Shown here: in pieces, positions 22,368-33,522 of the stretch
Position numbering within the stretch: position 1 is the stretch's first letter
Layout: the number at the start of each line of letters is the position of its first letter
Source of the DNA: Porogramme epimiltina
Taxonomy: Eukaryota > Basidiomycota > Agaricomycetes > Polyporales > Polyporaceae
Direction: 5' to 3'
DNA: 51,891 nucleotides
Assembly (NCBI GenBank): GCA_900155495.1
Contig: FTLJ01000180.1
Span: forward strand, 1-51,891
Made by a program: the position numbers and the translations under genes
The notes under the pieces: model-generated
The model's database searches: none
Told to the model about the DNA's origin: nothing
The model's input: only the letters and a program-made list of their open reading frames with translations

Positions 22368-24798
22368 TTATACCAGCCCCGCGCCCGTCTTGTCAGCTGC
22401 GCGCCGCACGCAGTCGTCCTTGTTGAGGTCCTTGAACTATAGACGGGGACAGGTCAACATCAATCAAGACACGCTGAAGCAGCGCCATGGGCGTTACATC
22501 GTTAATTATCAACTCACAGTCAGCTCACGGGTCCGGCGCAAACCATCTATCTCATCCACTCTTTCGCGCACGCTCTTCAAGAGTTCGTCGAACCCCTCCT
22601 CTAAGACTACCTCTTCTGCGGCATGTAGGATCAGGCTTGAGTCCGGATATATGTCGTGATTGATCTGTGGAATGGCAGAAGGGAACTTTTCAGGAGCTGT
22701 TTGCACAAACGGACAGTATGGGACTCACGTCAATGGAAATGATGTTCCTGCAGTCGAGTTCTGTAGCATATACCCTATCAGAATATCCATAGTGGCAGTT
22801 CCGGTGTAGACTGACCGTCTATGAAGTCCGCGCGGGTCATGATCTGTCGACATTCATACTACACGCATAGTAGTCAGCAAGGGCGGGTCACCAGTCATAT
22901 TGTCCAGCCACGCACATATGATATTCGCGGCAACGGCAAGTTCACAAGGTCGTCATCAGTTGCTTCCCCATGAGCTATCAGGACCTTCATCCGTTCCTCG
23001 TCCTCCTTGCGGCGTTTGACGAATTCGCGTAGGAGTAGCCACGAACACGAAGACCACTTCTGCTCGTCCACCGCATCGCTGTCGCAGTTAGGAATAAGTC
23101 CGATTTGACTGAGCAACCACGCCTTCTCGGTTGCAAGCATCATCTCCCGTGCGTGCTTGATCATATCCTTCGCTTTGGACACCTTCCTGATGTGTGCCAA
23201 TCGACCACCGACGATGGCCACAACTTCACGAAGCACATCGTGCGTCATCTCGGGGCGTTGCGCATGCTGGCGCATACTTATAGCGGCATAAATGGCATCC
23301 TTGTTCGCGAGGTCGTACACGGATACGACATGCATCCTACTAGCATTCTTCCCTATTACGCAAGGGGTAAGTGGCACTCGGGATGGTCGATGAGTAAGAC
23401 TTACTCATGACAAAGAAGGGCCAAAAATCATCCCTTCACATATCATCAGCTGAGGCCACCACGTAGAGAGCGTGGAAGACTCACGTGCTGAATACCGTCG
23501 TCAGGATACCTGAAGGCGCTACCTAAGGGATGACAGAGACTCAAAACAGTAGAAGACATACCACTTGCAGCCCATGCCTCTGCACGCTGCTGGATCTGTA
23601 AGACTACATTCTCACCCTTCTCGTCGTGATTGAAGTAGTGTACGTTGTTAATGATGAGAATAAGAGGTTTTCCTGTCTTTTGCGCGTGTCTGAGGGCGAC
23701 CTTCTCGAGCTTGTGCAAGGCTTTGGAAAACATCAGGCAAGAATGATCCACACCATGACATGTATATTCTACCGCGTTCAATGTCTAGAGTGGGCCCACC
23801 TACAACAATTCATCAATACCATGAGCTCTATAAGCCTGGGCATCCTACGCGCCTTCACGAGGATATTTCCTTTGGAATAGGGCCATCTGGCTGTCCTCAT
23901 CGTACTCGTAGTTCAATGCTTTTCCTAGACGCTGTCGGAAGACTTCCAGGTCTGGGTCGGCATCGCACATCGTCACACCTTCCCCCTGAACAACTTGCAT
24001 CGCGTCCAAGAGCATAGCGGTCTTGCCCGTGCCCTAAGAACAGCTTGATAAACATGGACCTCCGGATAGGACAGTAGCTCACCTTGGGCCCCAGCAAAAC
24101 GAAGTAATACCCAGTCTCGCGCCCTTGGATGATGCGGTCGATGAGGTCCTGCTCCTGGCGACGATGCCCCGCCCAAGAGCCGTCAACGTGTCGATCGAGC
24201 TCTTCATCTCCTATAGTTGCCGGATTCTCGTTTTGGGGCTTCGTTGGGGCGACATTGGCTAATTCCAGCGCAGGGTCATAGCCAGCAGCGAATGCCTTCT
24301 CAATCTGCAAGCCGCGGGATGTCAGAAGACTCTCGGAGAGAGAGCGATCCGTGAGCGGACCTTCCGCAAGACGTTCTCCTTGTACCACGACACGTATACA
24401 ACGCCGCCAGAAAGCACTGGAATCGGCGAAATACATCACAATAGGCTACTTCAGGAGCGCAAGACAGGCTACTCACAGACAATCAAGCCAAACATAGTCG
24501 TCAAGACCACATCGCGTACTCTGCCGGCTCCTCCATTGCCATAAGGGCTGGCTTGAGTGGATGAATCTGCATTTGTGGACGGAATTCCTCTAAATATTGC
24601 CTCATTCTGTTTCTTGTGTCTGATAAAATCTTCCGATGTGTTCTGATGCGGGGGCGTCGACCCTGAAGAGTGTGGCCCAATAGTCGTGAGGAACCTCCTG
24701 ATCGATATGTCGTGTAGGAGTGTTTGGTATGCGGCACTGGACGAGGTTTGGGCGACGGTTCGAGGCACGTGATGGAAGGAGCGAAACATGAGGATCAA
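22368..24798 (-). CDS. AAA-type/P-loop ATPase, probable membrane-anchored mitochondrial protein
   Basis: I reconstruct 13 exons (24798-24477, 24416-24361, 24304-24083, 24033-23853, 23799-23773, 23720-23562, 23509-23485, 23433-23405, 23352-22916, 22858-22816, 22760-22729, 22664-22518, 22436-22368), giving 582 residues with all phases matching. The N-terminus is basic and Ser/Thr-rich (RSFHHVPRTVAQ), like a mitochondrial presequence. A membrane segment follows (VVLTTMFGLIVLLSGGVVYV), then WYKENVLRKIEKAF and GYDPALELA. Walker A is GPKGTGKTAMLLDAM, with the exon junction inside the motif. Walker B is KPLILIINNVHYF. Further parts are TVFSTDDFWPFFVM, ASRMHVVSVYDL and a C-terminal RTRELTFKDL. This matches a fungal ATPase family I recognise by pattern but cannot name exactly. 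One intron (23800-23852) appears to start with GC. Two decayed copies exist at 26.2-27.3 kb and 43.4-44.75 kb. Confidence 0.8.
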
Positions 24799-26224
24799 GG
24801 GTCAGAATAACATAGAGCGAAAGGACTCCGAATGGCGTGTATAAGTGAGGCAAGCGGGAGTGCTTTAATATGGGGAACGCGGGTGGGATATATGTGGACC
24901 ATGTCGTAGTTCCCCGGGGGAACGATGGCCTAAGCAATTCACGACCTTCCGATCAGGTGCGGTCCACAGAAGAGATGGAGCAGAGCTTGGGTGACAGGCG
25001 TCCACACAGACGCTAGTAGATATCGTACACGTGGCTCGCGTCGCGAGATCGGGGGCCCTGGCTCCAGTCGGAGTTGATTTATATCCAGCAGTTCATATAG
25101 GTACTAGAGCCTTCTCATTCAAACCAAGCTCGAAGTCCCAATACTCACTGACTGAGGTTCCTAGTCATGCCACTCACTGAAAGTATTCGTAGAGCTGTAC
25201 TTTTACAAAGCCCAACCCCCAGTGTACGCATCCCCTCGCCGTCATTCCCCTTCTTTAGGAGCTTCTTTTCGCCGCTTCCCAGCATCGACGGCATTCTGGG
25301 ACGCAGTGTACAGCGCTCAATGCCACAAAATAGCCAGACGCCCGCCCAGACCGAGGCACTAAATGAAGAATCCCACGCACAGACATCAGGGGTGGGTACT
25401 ATGCGAATGGTACTGTATATACCAGTCATGGAGCGTCATAATCGGCTGTCATAGAGCGGAGTGATCAATTCGAAGGTGTCCACACAATAGTGGCGGCAGC
25501 GTGTTCGAAATGAGGTCGCAGATCTGATCCGAGCAATCCTATTGATAGCTTGGACGTCTACTTTCGTGTCCGAAAAGTCTCTCATTAATAGATGATGGTG
25601 TCCTACAGATGTCTTCTACGGCATAGAGTTCAAACTCGAACGAAGAGCAGTCACATAAGCGTATGTATAAGGTGGACCAATCCAACTCGATTAGTCCAAA
25701 TCTCCTCGGGATCCGCTCATGGGTTCTCCCGGGCAGCGCGCAAGCCTATACACTTTCTCGTAAGCGTAGGAATGGCGAGTGTCTGACTCGTCCCGACCCT
25801 CAACTCGAGCGCGCAGTCTTTCACACCCATTGACTGTCACTGGCGTCGTACGCCGGATGCGGGCCGGCGACCGCGCATCGGCGTACGCCGCACGTAGAGG
25901 ACGAGGCGCACGCTTTCATGGTGCTCGACGTCCATACGCTTGGGATATATGGAGATAGCCAGTAGGCGTTCCACAGACTGAAGCAGGTAGTGAAACAGCC
26001 ACTTGACCCGAGCCTCTTCTCATCGGACCGGAACAGCAGCGATGGGCATTCACCGCCTATGTGACGCGATAGCCTGGGAACCAAATGTGGATCCCGGTGC
26101 GGGTCTTCATGGTATACATCGAAGCTTTGGGGGGTCGAGACGCAGGTCTTAATCGTGGCGAGGAAGAGCCAGAAGCCATCTCTACGCGCCCCGTGAGCCG
26201 AAACCACTACGGAGACAGCACGGA
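24799..26224. other. Intergenic; no gene supported
   Basis: This holds the upstream region of the ATPase gene. A 95-codon open frame at 25167-25454 on the plus strand and one opposite it have no recognisable pattern. The part from about 25,900 may contain heavily decayed ATPase 3' exons, but I cannot align it convincingly. Confidence 0.4.
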
Positions 26225-27290
26225 AGGCTTACGTGCTGAATATCGTCGTCTTCATGCCTGGGGATGCTACCTTAGAAATCACCGAAACGTAGAAAACACC
26301 AACATACTGCCGCCACCTGCGTTTTGACTTGCTATTGACACTGTAAGAGTGGATCCTTGCAAGTAGCAGACGTGGATGACGAAAATTAGAAGCATTTCTT
26401 GCCTTCCGATGGTGATCTAGGGCGACGTTCTTGAGCCTGTGCAAGGCTTCAGAGAGCGTAAGACATGGGGGATCCGCATTACTGCATGTGCACCCTACCA
26501 GGCTCTGCGACCGGGGCAGGTCCGCCTACAAGCTTTCATCAATACCATGAGCTCAGGAAGCCTTGAGGGTACCACGCACCTTCTCGAACGTCCCCCTTCC
26601 GGAACAAGCCTGCTTGAGTGCCCTCGTTGTATCCGCAGCTCAATGCCTACACTTTACGGAGTTGAAAGACTTCTGAATCCAGTTGTGCGTAGCACATCGA
26701 CGCGCCCGAAGGACTTACATCATTTGCGAGACCGCCGTCGCCCTTTAGGTGTATTGGCAATGCGTCCAGAGTTCATGAAAACGAGCATACTCGTCGATGC
26801 TGCGATGACTCATCTTCGATCCCAGAGACCAGATAATGCCCAACCCATCGCCCTCTCATGACGTGGTCGACGATGTCCTACTCTTGGCGACGAAGACGCT
26901 CCGCCCAAGGGTCGTTGACGTCCAAGACGAGTTCACTGTTGTCCACTAGTCGTCTTTAGGCTCCTTCGCGGCTTCTTATGCTATCTTGAGCGCAGCATCA
27001 TAGCCAGAGGAGAACGCAGTGTCAATATAGTGAACACGGGCAATGAGAAAGGGTTTGTGTCTATAGTGACGCGCGCGCAAACCTTCTAGGGGATACTCTC
27101 CTTCAACCATGCCGTGTATTCGACGCCGCGGGAAACACTGAACACCGCGACGTGACTTTAGTTATCATAGATGTTCTGGTAGTCAAAGAGCCTTACTCAC
27201 AAACAATAACGGACATCAAGGCCGTGTCGTGGGCTTCCTCTGCTCCCCCGCCTCCATAAGAGCCGAGTTCACGGGCGTGAATGGGAGCCC
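26225..27290 (-). pseudogene. Decayed second copy of the ATPase gene
   Basis: Pieces align in order with the intact minus-strand ATPase. 26230-26250 matches the small exon and donor at 23480-23510 (ACGTGCTGAATA.CGTCGTC). 26415-26445 matches 23694-23725 (GTGCAAGGCTT). 26525-26560 matches 23805-23840 (CATCAATACCATGAGCTC). 26865-26925 matches 24135-24190 (GGCGACGA...CCGCCCAAG). 26990-27020 matches the GYDPALEL codons, and 27195-27290 matches the first exon end with its membrane segment. Frames are broken throughout and the Walker A region is not preserved. It is a duplicate gone to ruin. Confidence 0.75.
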
Positions 27291-28129
27291 TCCCAAGGCG
27301 GCCTCGTCCTACATTGCGTGGATGACAGAGCCTTAGGTGATGCCTTTTGCACGGCAGTCCGTGGTGCGGCGACTGTGGACTATTGGATGTCAGCACCCTC
27401 CGGGGGCCGGTTGGGATGTCGCCGAGTCGCCCGCAACACTTGAAAGTTGACGCGGTTCAGGTGAGGATCCGAGGCGCGAGGCAAAGGGTCGAAAATAAAA
27501 GGAGAATGCGCGAAACGAAAAACAGACGTGGACGAGCGAGAATGTGAGGGAGATGTTGTCGGTGCAACGCGCGGATGGACGCCGGGAGGGGCCGCTCAGC
27601 ATACGCGTCATCACCAGGACTGTCACGTGATGCGACCAAGATGTCAGAAGCGGCGCACTAGCCGCCTGGCAGCCTGCTTCAATTCGAACATGTGCGGAAA
27701 CATAGCCACGGCTTCTACTGCCCTACTACGCGGGAAATGAAACATTAAGAAAGGCTTATAAAGGTAAGTATTCCTCTGAATTGCGGCCTGGAAAGCTTAT
27801 TGTGATGACCCCACTTGCAATCCAAACGGACCACAGATTTCCTACTCGCCGAGAAGTTCAGCTACCACAAGGTGGCATAGGAGGCCCTCGAGAGCTACTT
27901 CCGATCACGACGTGTCAAAGGGAGGCTCACTAAAGTAAATGTGCCGAATATTCTACTGCTCGTGTGTGCTCACGTGGCTCTTAGTGATGTCGACCACAGA
28001 CCGCGAAGACGTGTATTTGGCCCTGAGGCGTTGAGGCTCTAACCTCTTGAGCTGGCCTTATGTGATATATGCTAAAGCTAACCTCCAGTGTCTTGTTCTC
28101 TGCAGATCTTTGATCCTCATCGTATGAGG
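27291..28129. other. Intergenic; weak trace of the unit X start motif
   Basis: At about 27450 the sequence GACGCGGTTCAGG resembles the GACGCGGTCCAGG found at the start of the unit X blocks, in the position expected upstream of a copied ATPase gene. Otherwise nothing is recognised. Confidence 0.3.
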
Positions 28130-28136
28130 TATAAAA
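28130..28136 (+). promoter_or_regulatory. TATA box of cyclin-like gene B
   Basis: TATAAAA lies about 100 bp upstream of the start codon, followed by a pyrimidine-rich, CAACA-containing leader typical of fungal transcription starts. Confidence 0.65.
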
Positions 28137-28234
28137 TCTAGCCTTCCATCTACTTATCCTCTCAACACCTTCTCAACAGCCCTTCCGCGTCTTCACGTCG
28201 CTATCGTTACTCCCTCTGCCGTCTTTAGCAAAAC

Positions 28235-29029
28235 ATGGGGCGCAGGGACAATCATGTTCAAGACACACTTCCAAAAGTATTTCGAGAGGGCCTCATCAAC
28301 TTCGCTCTTGAGGAATCATGGTACTCTACCGAACGCCCAACCGTGTTCAAGGTCACACCCCCTGTCGGCGGCTCCCCACTTCTCTCGTTTCTTTTTAACT
28401 ATTCTGCCAAGATGTCGCAAAGTTCCACCCGATACATATTAAAAAACTTCCATGGCGGTCGCATCCCGTCACCCCCTCCAGACTTCCCGCTTGCTCTCAG
28501 CCCCGTACCGCCACTCCAAGACTACATTTGCGGCCTCTTCATGGCCTTGCAACAGAGACCCGGGCTCCGCATCAACGCTGCAACGCTTGCCATGCAAACA
28601 ATCCTCTTTCTGGATCACCTCCATCGCATCTTCCCCGAAGCGCGGACCTTGAACCCCCACGGACTGTACCTGGCGACGCTGATATGTGCCGCTGAATGCA
28701 CGAAGTCATGCGGCTTGGAGGACCTCGCGCACGTCGACACACTTTTCTCCCGCGAGCTCACAGAAGAGATGACGAGCGAGGTGAGGCGCCTCTTGGGGGA
28801 CATCCCTCGTCCGATCAACGAGTCCGAGGTCGCGGAGACGTGGCGCATCATGTGCCTCGACTACACAAGTTCCATTATCCCCCCGGACTCAGCGCTGCCG
28901 TGTGGAGATTGGGAAGGAGAGGTGGCCGATGTGCCGGCGTGGTCTCGCTTGCTGTGCGATGAGGACAGTCTCAATGACCAGCTATATAAATCCTCTACCA
29001 ACTTATGGTTCTCAAAAATTCGACACTAA
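28235..29029 (+). CDS. Cyclin-like domain protein B
   Basis: The single exon encodes 264 residues starting at AAAACATGG, about 100 bp after a good TATA box. An internal ATG at 28411 (residue 59) is the alternative start and corresponds better to the start of paralog A. Residues about 110-165 resemble a cyclin box: AATLAMQTILFLDHLHRIFPEA, then a NPHGLYLATLICAAECTK helix of small residues. The tail (RELTEEMTSEVRRLLGDI) continues the helical pattern. It is paralogous to the gene at 7839. Both stand alone on the plus strand upstream of a HET gene (here about 2.2 kb before HET4). A cell-cycle or transcriptional cyclin role is inferred from fold pattern only. Confidence 0.65.
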   Translation: MGRRDNHVQDTLPKVFREGLINFALEESWYSTERPTVFKVTPPVGGSPLLSFLFNYSAKMSQSSTRYILKNFHGGRIPSPPPDFPLALSPVPPLQDYICGLFMALQQRPGLRINAATLAMQTILFLDHLHRIFPEARTLNPHGLYLATLICAAECTKSCGLEDLAHVDTLFSRELTEEMTSEVRRLLGDIPRPINESEVAETWRIMCLDYTSSIIPPDSALPCGDWEGEVADVPAWSRLLCDEDSLNDQLYKSSTNLWFSKIRH

Positions 29030-31265
29030 TAGTACATATTTGTCACGTTCTTGGTCTATACGATGTGCAGCTGAGTCTGATACTACATGCAAACCGTGAG
29101 TGAGGAAACGTTTGACTGTAGTGTGTTGTGTACCGGACGCCCGCTATGGTTCTATGCGAGTGATACTTGCTTATGTCTCACATACACCTTGTACAATCAG
29201 ACGGACATAATCGTTGATAGTGAGACTTGGGACTTCACGCGCACGTCGTGACAGAGGGAGTCTAAGCGCCCAATTCCCGACTTTCTCGGAGTCCCTACGG
29301 GCGGGTCTAGGCCCGGGTCCCGCACCAGCGCTTGGCTGTCTACTCGCCGCAGAGGCGCGCTATTACTGTCCTCCACGGCTCCACCTCTAGCCGTCTTGCA
29401 TTGTTGCGCTAGCTCTCGTTCGCCCGCCTTGCTTCTATGTCCTACCCCAACAGATACCCGCTTACGGTCAAAGCTATATCAACCAGTCCAACTTCTCGCG
29501 CAGCCCAGCGCAACCTTGCCAGTCCATCATGCCGACTTCCTCCTCCCTGTTCGGCTGTTTGCTCACCTAACGGGCATGCCGGCCCTCGCTCTCGCCAACA
29601 AGCATGTAATAGGCACGCAGACCTGCGGTGCAATGCTCCTGGCTTCAGCTCTCGCCTAGCTCCGCACTCCAGATGCGAAGTGGAGCCATGAACGCGCTCA
29701 ACGTGTGGTAAGCACTTTTCTCTCCCCACCTATCCAAACCCGAGCAGCAACGAATTCGTATCCGCATCTGATGTAGATGCGCTTCTGGGGGCATCTCTTC
29801 CCAACGGCATCCTTCCCTCTCCTGCAATGTCGTCAAAGCCAACGCCGTCCCATGAATCCGCGCACTGGGCTCCGGGGCCTGTGCTTGGCCTCGCTTTATG
29901 GTGAGCCAGCTTGAATGTCTACCCCGTTTCCTCCAATCCTGAATCTCCCATCCGCATTTGCTTCATCATACGTCTGTACATCATCCTTATCGTCGAACGC
30001 GCATACACCAGGTCTCGGTATTCACGTACAAGCAAAACGGAGATGCTCTCGCATGGAACATGGTGCCCGGATCGCCTGCGTAGATCAACAGCGCATACGC
30101 CAGACGATCTGCGGCCAGATGGTCTCTCGTATCATCGAGATCGCTGCATGGTATCTGTGAGTCACTCTCGGCGGTCTCTTCGCGCTTTAGCTCACGGATG
30201 CCTCCTCAGGCTGTTCTAGTAATCCCGGCGGTACGAGGAGAAGCGTTCCGAACAGGGGAGCATTGGCTGGGAAGGACGGGCGCATGTGTGCCCACGACCG
30301 TAAGCGGCGCCGGAGAAGTGAGGCAGGACATAACACCATTCACTAAGACCCTGCCACTACGCTACATCAAGCCCCCCCCCTCCTCTCTCAATCAGTACTC
30401 CGCAGCCCTACCCTGAATATATTTCCATTTGTTCCCCCTCAGTCTGTTCACAGGATGGTCGGACGTATCCGCCTCCTCGTGGGTACACAGACAGCAATGG
30501 ACCATCCTGCTTCGTACGGGTTCCCACATCCAAAGTTGCAGTACGAACCGTTGACTTCTCCTCTCGCGGCTGCGCGACGAACTGCATCAACGATCAGCGG
30601 TGGTGAAGGGCAGCGCGACACGTGCGGTCTACCGCCTGTCCACGCCACGTCGACAGCTCCGGAGAGGCCATCGACATGCGCAGTGCGCTGCGCATTGTGG
30701 GTTCGCTATGAGCCAGCTTGCTACACTCGAAAGGTGAAGCCTTTTACCAACCATATGAACAATGACTCAATATGCCATGTCATAGGGATTGGGCCGCTGT
30801 CCAAGCTCCATACCGATAGCTTGAGCATTAGCCTACAGGGATGCAGGCGAGATATCTATCCGGCCTCCGCACGGGGTGTCAAGCATTCACCCCATGATCA
30901 AGCCTGGTAGATCCGTCAACTAAGTACAGGAATGGGCGGTCGACCCGCAATTGATCGACATGCGCAGTGATGTCCCGCGCGATGAAATTGAGAAGGATTC
31001 TGGACCAGCGCCGTTCTCACCGTTACAGCCGAGTGTGGGAGGGCCGTTCACGCAACAGTTGGGTCAGGAAGGCCCTTATCTTTCCGCAACTCCATCAAGC
31101 ACCTCTCCAGAGGACTCTACGCACATTCCCGGACCGTTTCCACGTTGTCTTACAATCTTATACGAAGACTCCGTCAAACACATACCACCTTCACTAACGT
31201 AATGCGTGTCATAACTCTTCTAATCAGTGCGCTTACTGACTTTTCATCTCCTTATAGACGACGCG
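29030..31265. other. Intergenic region upstream of HET4; possible degenerate unit X
   Basis: No gene is supported. A few pieces resemble the decayed blocks in front of HET2 and HET7, for example CACCAGGTCTCGGTATTCACGTACAAGCAA (split: CACCAGGTCTCGGTATTC at 30008, then ACGTACAAGCAA) compared with the TATCAGGTTTCCGCATGGGC segment near 12783. The relation is weak. The 16-mer ATCGACATGCGCAGTG occurs twice (about 30670 and 30954). A CTCCTTATAG acceptor-like site lies 8 bp before the HET4 start codon. Confidence 0.3.
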
Positions 31266-33522
31266 ATGTGGGTCCTCAGCACCGCTCGCGCGGAGCTCCA
31301 CTACTTTACCGACTCCGCCGCCATCCCCGGAGGATATGCCATCGTCTCCCACACCTGGACCCGAAAGTCCGAAGGGGAGCAGGCGTTCCAGGATATCAAG
31401 CATGTCATGAAGGAATGCGCGATCAAAGGACAGAACCCACGCGCCCACGTCGGCGAGAAGATCCGTCGGTGTTGCGAGATCGCAGCTGGCGACGGGTACG
31501 ACTGGATCTGGCTCGACTCATGCTGCATCGACAAGACGAGCAGCACGGAGCTATCCGAGGCGATCAACTCGATGTTCGACTGGTACGCCCTCGCCGAAGT
31601 CTGCTACGTCTACCTCGAAGACGTCCGTCACGATGACGACCCGCTCGCCAAGGAGTCGGACTTCCGTAAGGCACGGTGGCACACGCGAGGATGGACGCTC
31701 CAGGAGCTCCTCGCCCCTGCATTCGTCATCTTCATGTCGCAGGAGTGGAAACCGATAGGGACGAAGTACAGCCTGTGCGTCCCCCTAGAAGAGCGCACGG
31801 GCATCTCCAAAGAATACCTCACCGGCGAGTGGGACTTCTTCAAGGCGCCGATCGCGAGGCGGATGTCGTGGGCCGCGAACCGCAAGACGACACGCGTCGA
31901 GGACGAAGCCTACTGCCTCCTCGGGCTCTTCAACGTCAACATGCCGACCCTTTACGGAGAGGGACAGCAGGCGTTCCAGAGGCTTCAGGCGGAGCTGGCG
32001 AAGCAAGATATCGACACGACGCTGTTTATTTGGGGAGGCTGGCATAACCCAAACAACCAGGAGTGGAGACAATGTTCGCTCACTAGCATCTACGATGGCT
32101 ACCATTCTACCCACCACAGGGACACGTTTCTTTTTGCTGCGTCTCCCAGTCAGTTTGAAGATGTGTCAGGGGCGTGCTACATGCCCCGCCTGAGCTGCTC
32201 CGAGAATATTCTACAACCCTACCTACCCTCCCAGGGATCCGAGGAGGTACGTCATGCCGTCTTCATGCCACGTAACTCGCTCTGATCTTTACGCGGTGCT
32301 GCAGTATATGAAACAGAAGGGGTTACCTGAGGACAGCCCCTTCGGTCAAGTCTGCAAGGAGCTTCCGACGTTCGAAGCCACTCCCTTCGGGATGAAATGC
32401 CGATTCCCAGTCGCCGAGGTTGACGGGGTCACCATCGCAGTCCTCCTGTGCCACACCACCACGGAATGGCTCGGTCTCCTCCTTCATCCCGCCCCAGCCG
32501 ACCAGGTCCTGGACTCCTCCCGCGATCTATACTACGTCTCGTGGGCGTTCTACAACATCAACGAAGAAACCTGTTCCTGGGCGAAGAGAGTCACGTTCCT
32601 AGGGGACGATCTCTACAATCTTCGTTTCGACGGAAAGCCCATCAATCCCAGGTGGCGCGAAGTGTGCATCGTGACGCGTCCGCCCATGATCGTGCGCAGG
32701 AGCGGCGCGCACGTCGTGCACCTCTTCCCCCTCGACTTTCCACCGACCCTCTTCCGCGTCCCACGGACCCTCCTGCAGGCCATGACCGCCCTAGACCTCC
32801 TCCCGCGCTCCCAGACGGTGTCCTCGGACCCAGAGTCGACGCAAACCACCCGACTGATGTTCGAGAACGTCGTCCCGCTGGAGGTCGTCTACATCGTCCT
32901 CGGCGCGTGCGCGAAGGCGTCCACCGCCGCGCGCCCGTGCCACTGGGCGTGGGCGGAGCACCGGCACCGCGCGACGTGGAACCAGGCGCCGACCGAGTAC
33001 GCGCACGACTGCGCGACGGACCACGTCGAGCGCTGGGCGGGGTGCGCGCGCGAGTTCGGGGACGCGGAGCGCGCGATCCGCCTCGCGTTCGCGCCTTGCC
33101 CGCATGCCGCGGAGCGGACGCTCGTCCTTGGTCTCCGGCTCTCGGGGAGTGTGTACGAGGGCATGCAGAGGGATGCGAACGTTCACCTCCCAGCTCGCCC
33201 GATTGCTCGCCCTTTGCCCATCGGTGGCGGCCCGTCGTCGGAGAGCGAGAGTCAGGCACCACAGACAGGACAACCACTCGTTTCCATTTCCTCGGCCTCC
33301 ATCCAGACCGCCTCCGAAGAGCAGGCACGTCAGTCGTCGAGTGAGCTCGAACTCATGCGCGTTGACATCGCTGGCCTCAAGCTGTCCTTGTCCACACTGA
33401 GTAAACTCGTTCTCGACCTTGATAGCAAGGCCAACGAACTCCTCCGCGACACCTTCCCATCTGCAGTCCAGGGCCCGTTCCAGGAGTCGTCGACACCCCT
33501 CCCGCGCGATGGGGGCTCTTAA
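31266..33522 (+). CDS. HET4: compact HET-domain protein with C-terminal coiled coil
   Basis: Two exons (31266-32246 and 32305-33522; intron GTACGT...GCAG of 58 nt, phase 0) encode 732 residues. The HET domain is of normal compact form: IPGGYAIVSHTWT is followed after a short spacer by DWIWLDSCCIDKTSS, then RGWTLQEL, RRMSWAANRKTTRVEDEAY and PTLYGEG. The coiled-coil insert seen in the paralogs is absent. The C-terminal module is divergent but keeps ITRPP-like, VVYIVLGAC and HDCATDHV. It ends in a Ser/Gln-rich linker and a predicted coiled coil (ELELMRVDIAGLKLSL and on, about residues 675-710). It is GC-richer than its neighbours, especially in the C-terminal exon. It is likely the oldest or separately acquired member of the array. 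Its role in incompatibility or cell death is inferred from the domain. Confidence 0.85.

Noticed and set aside
22368..24798. STAND/NLR-type immune receptor reading of the ATPase
   Set aside because: There are no repeats (WD, TPR, ankyrin) and no death-fold N-terminus. The N-terminus looks like a mitochondrial presequence plus a membrane segment.
25145..25454. Opposed 94-95 codon frames as a small gene
   Set aside because: No family resemblance, no clear splice or promoter signals, and both strands are equally open.
32448..33344. 298-codon Arg/Pro-rich frame overlapping HET4
   Set aside because: It is a frame shadow of the GC-rich HET4 C-terminal exon.
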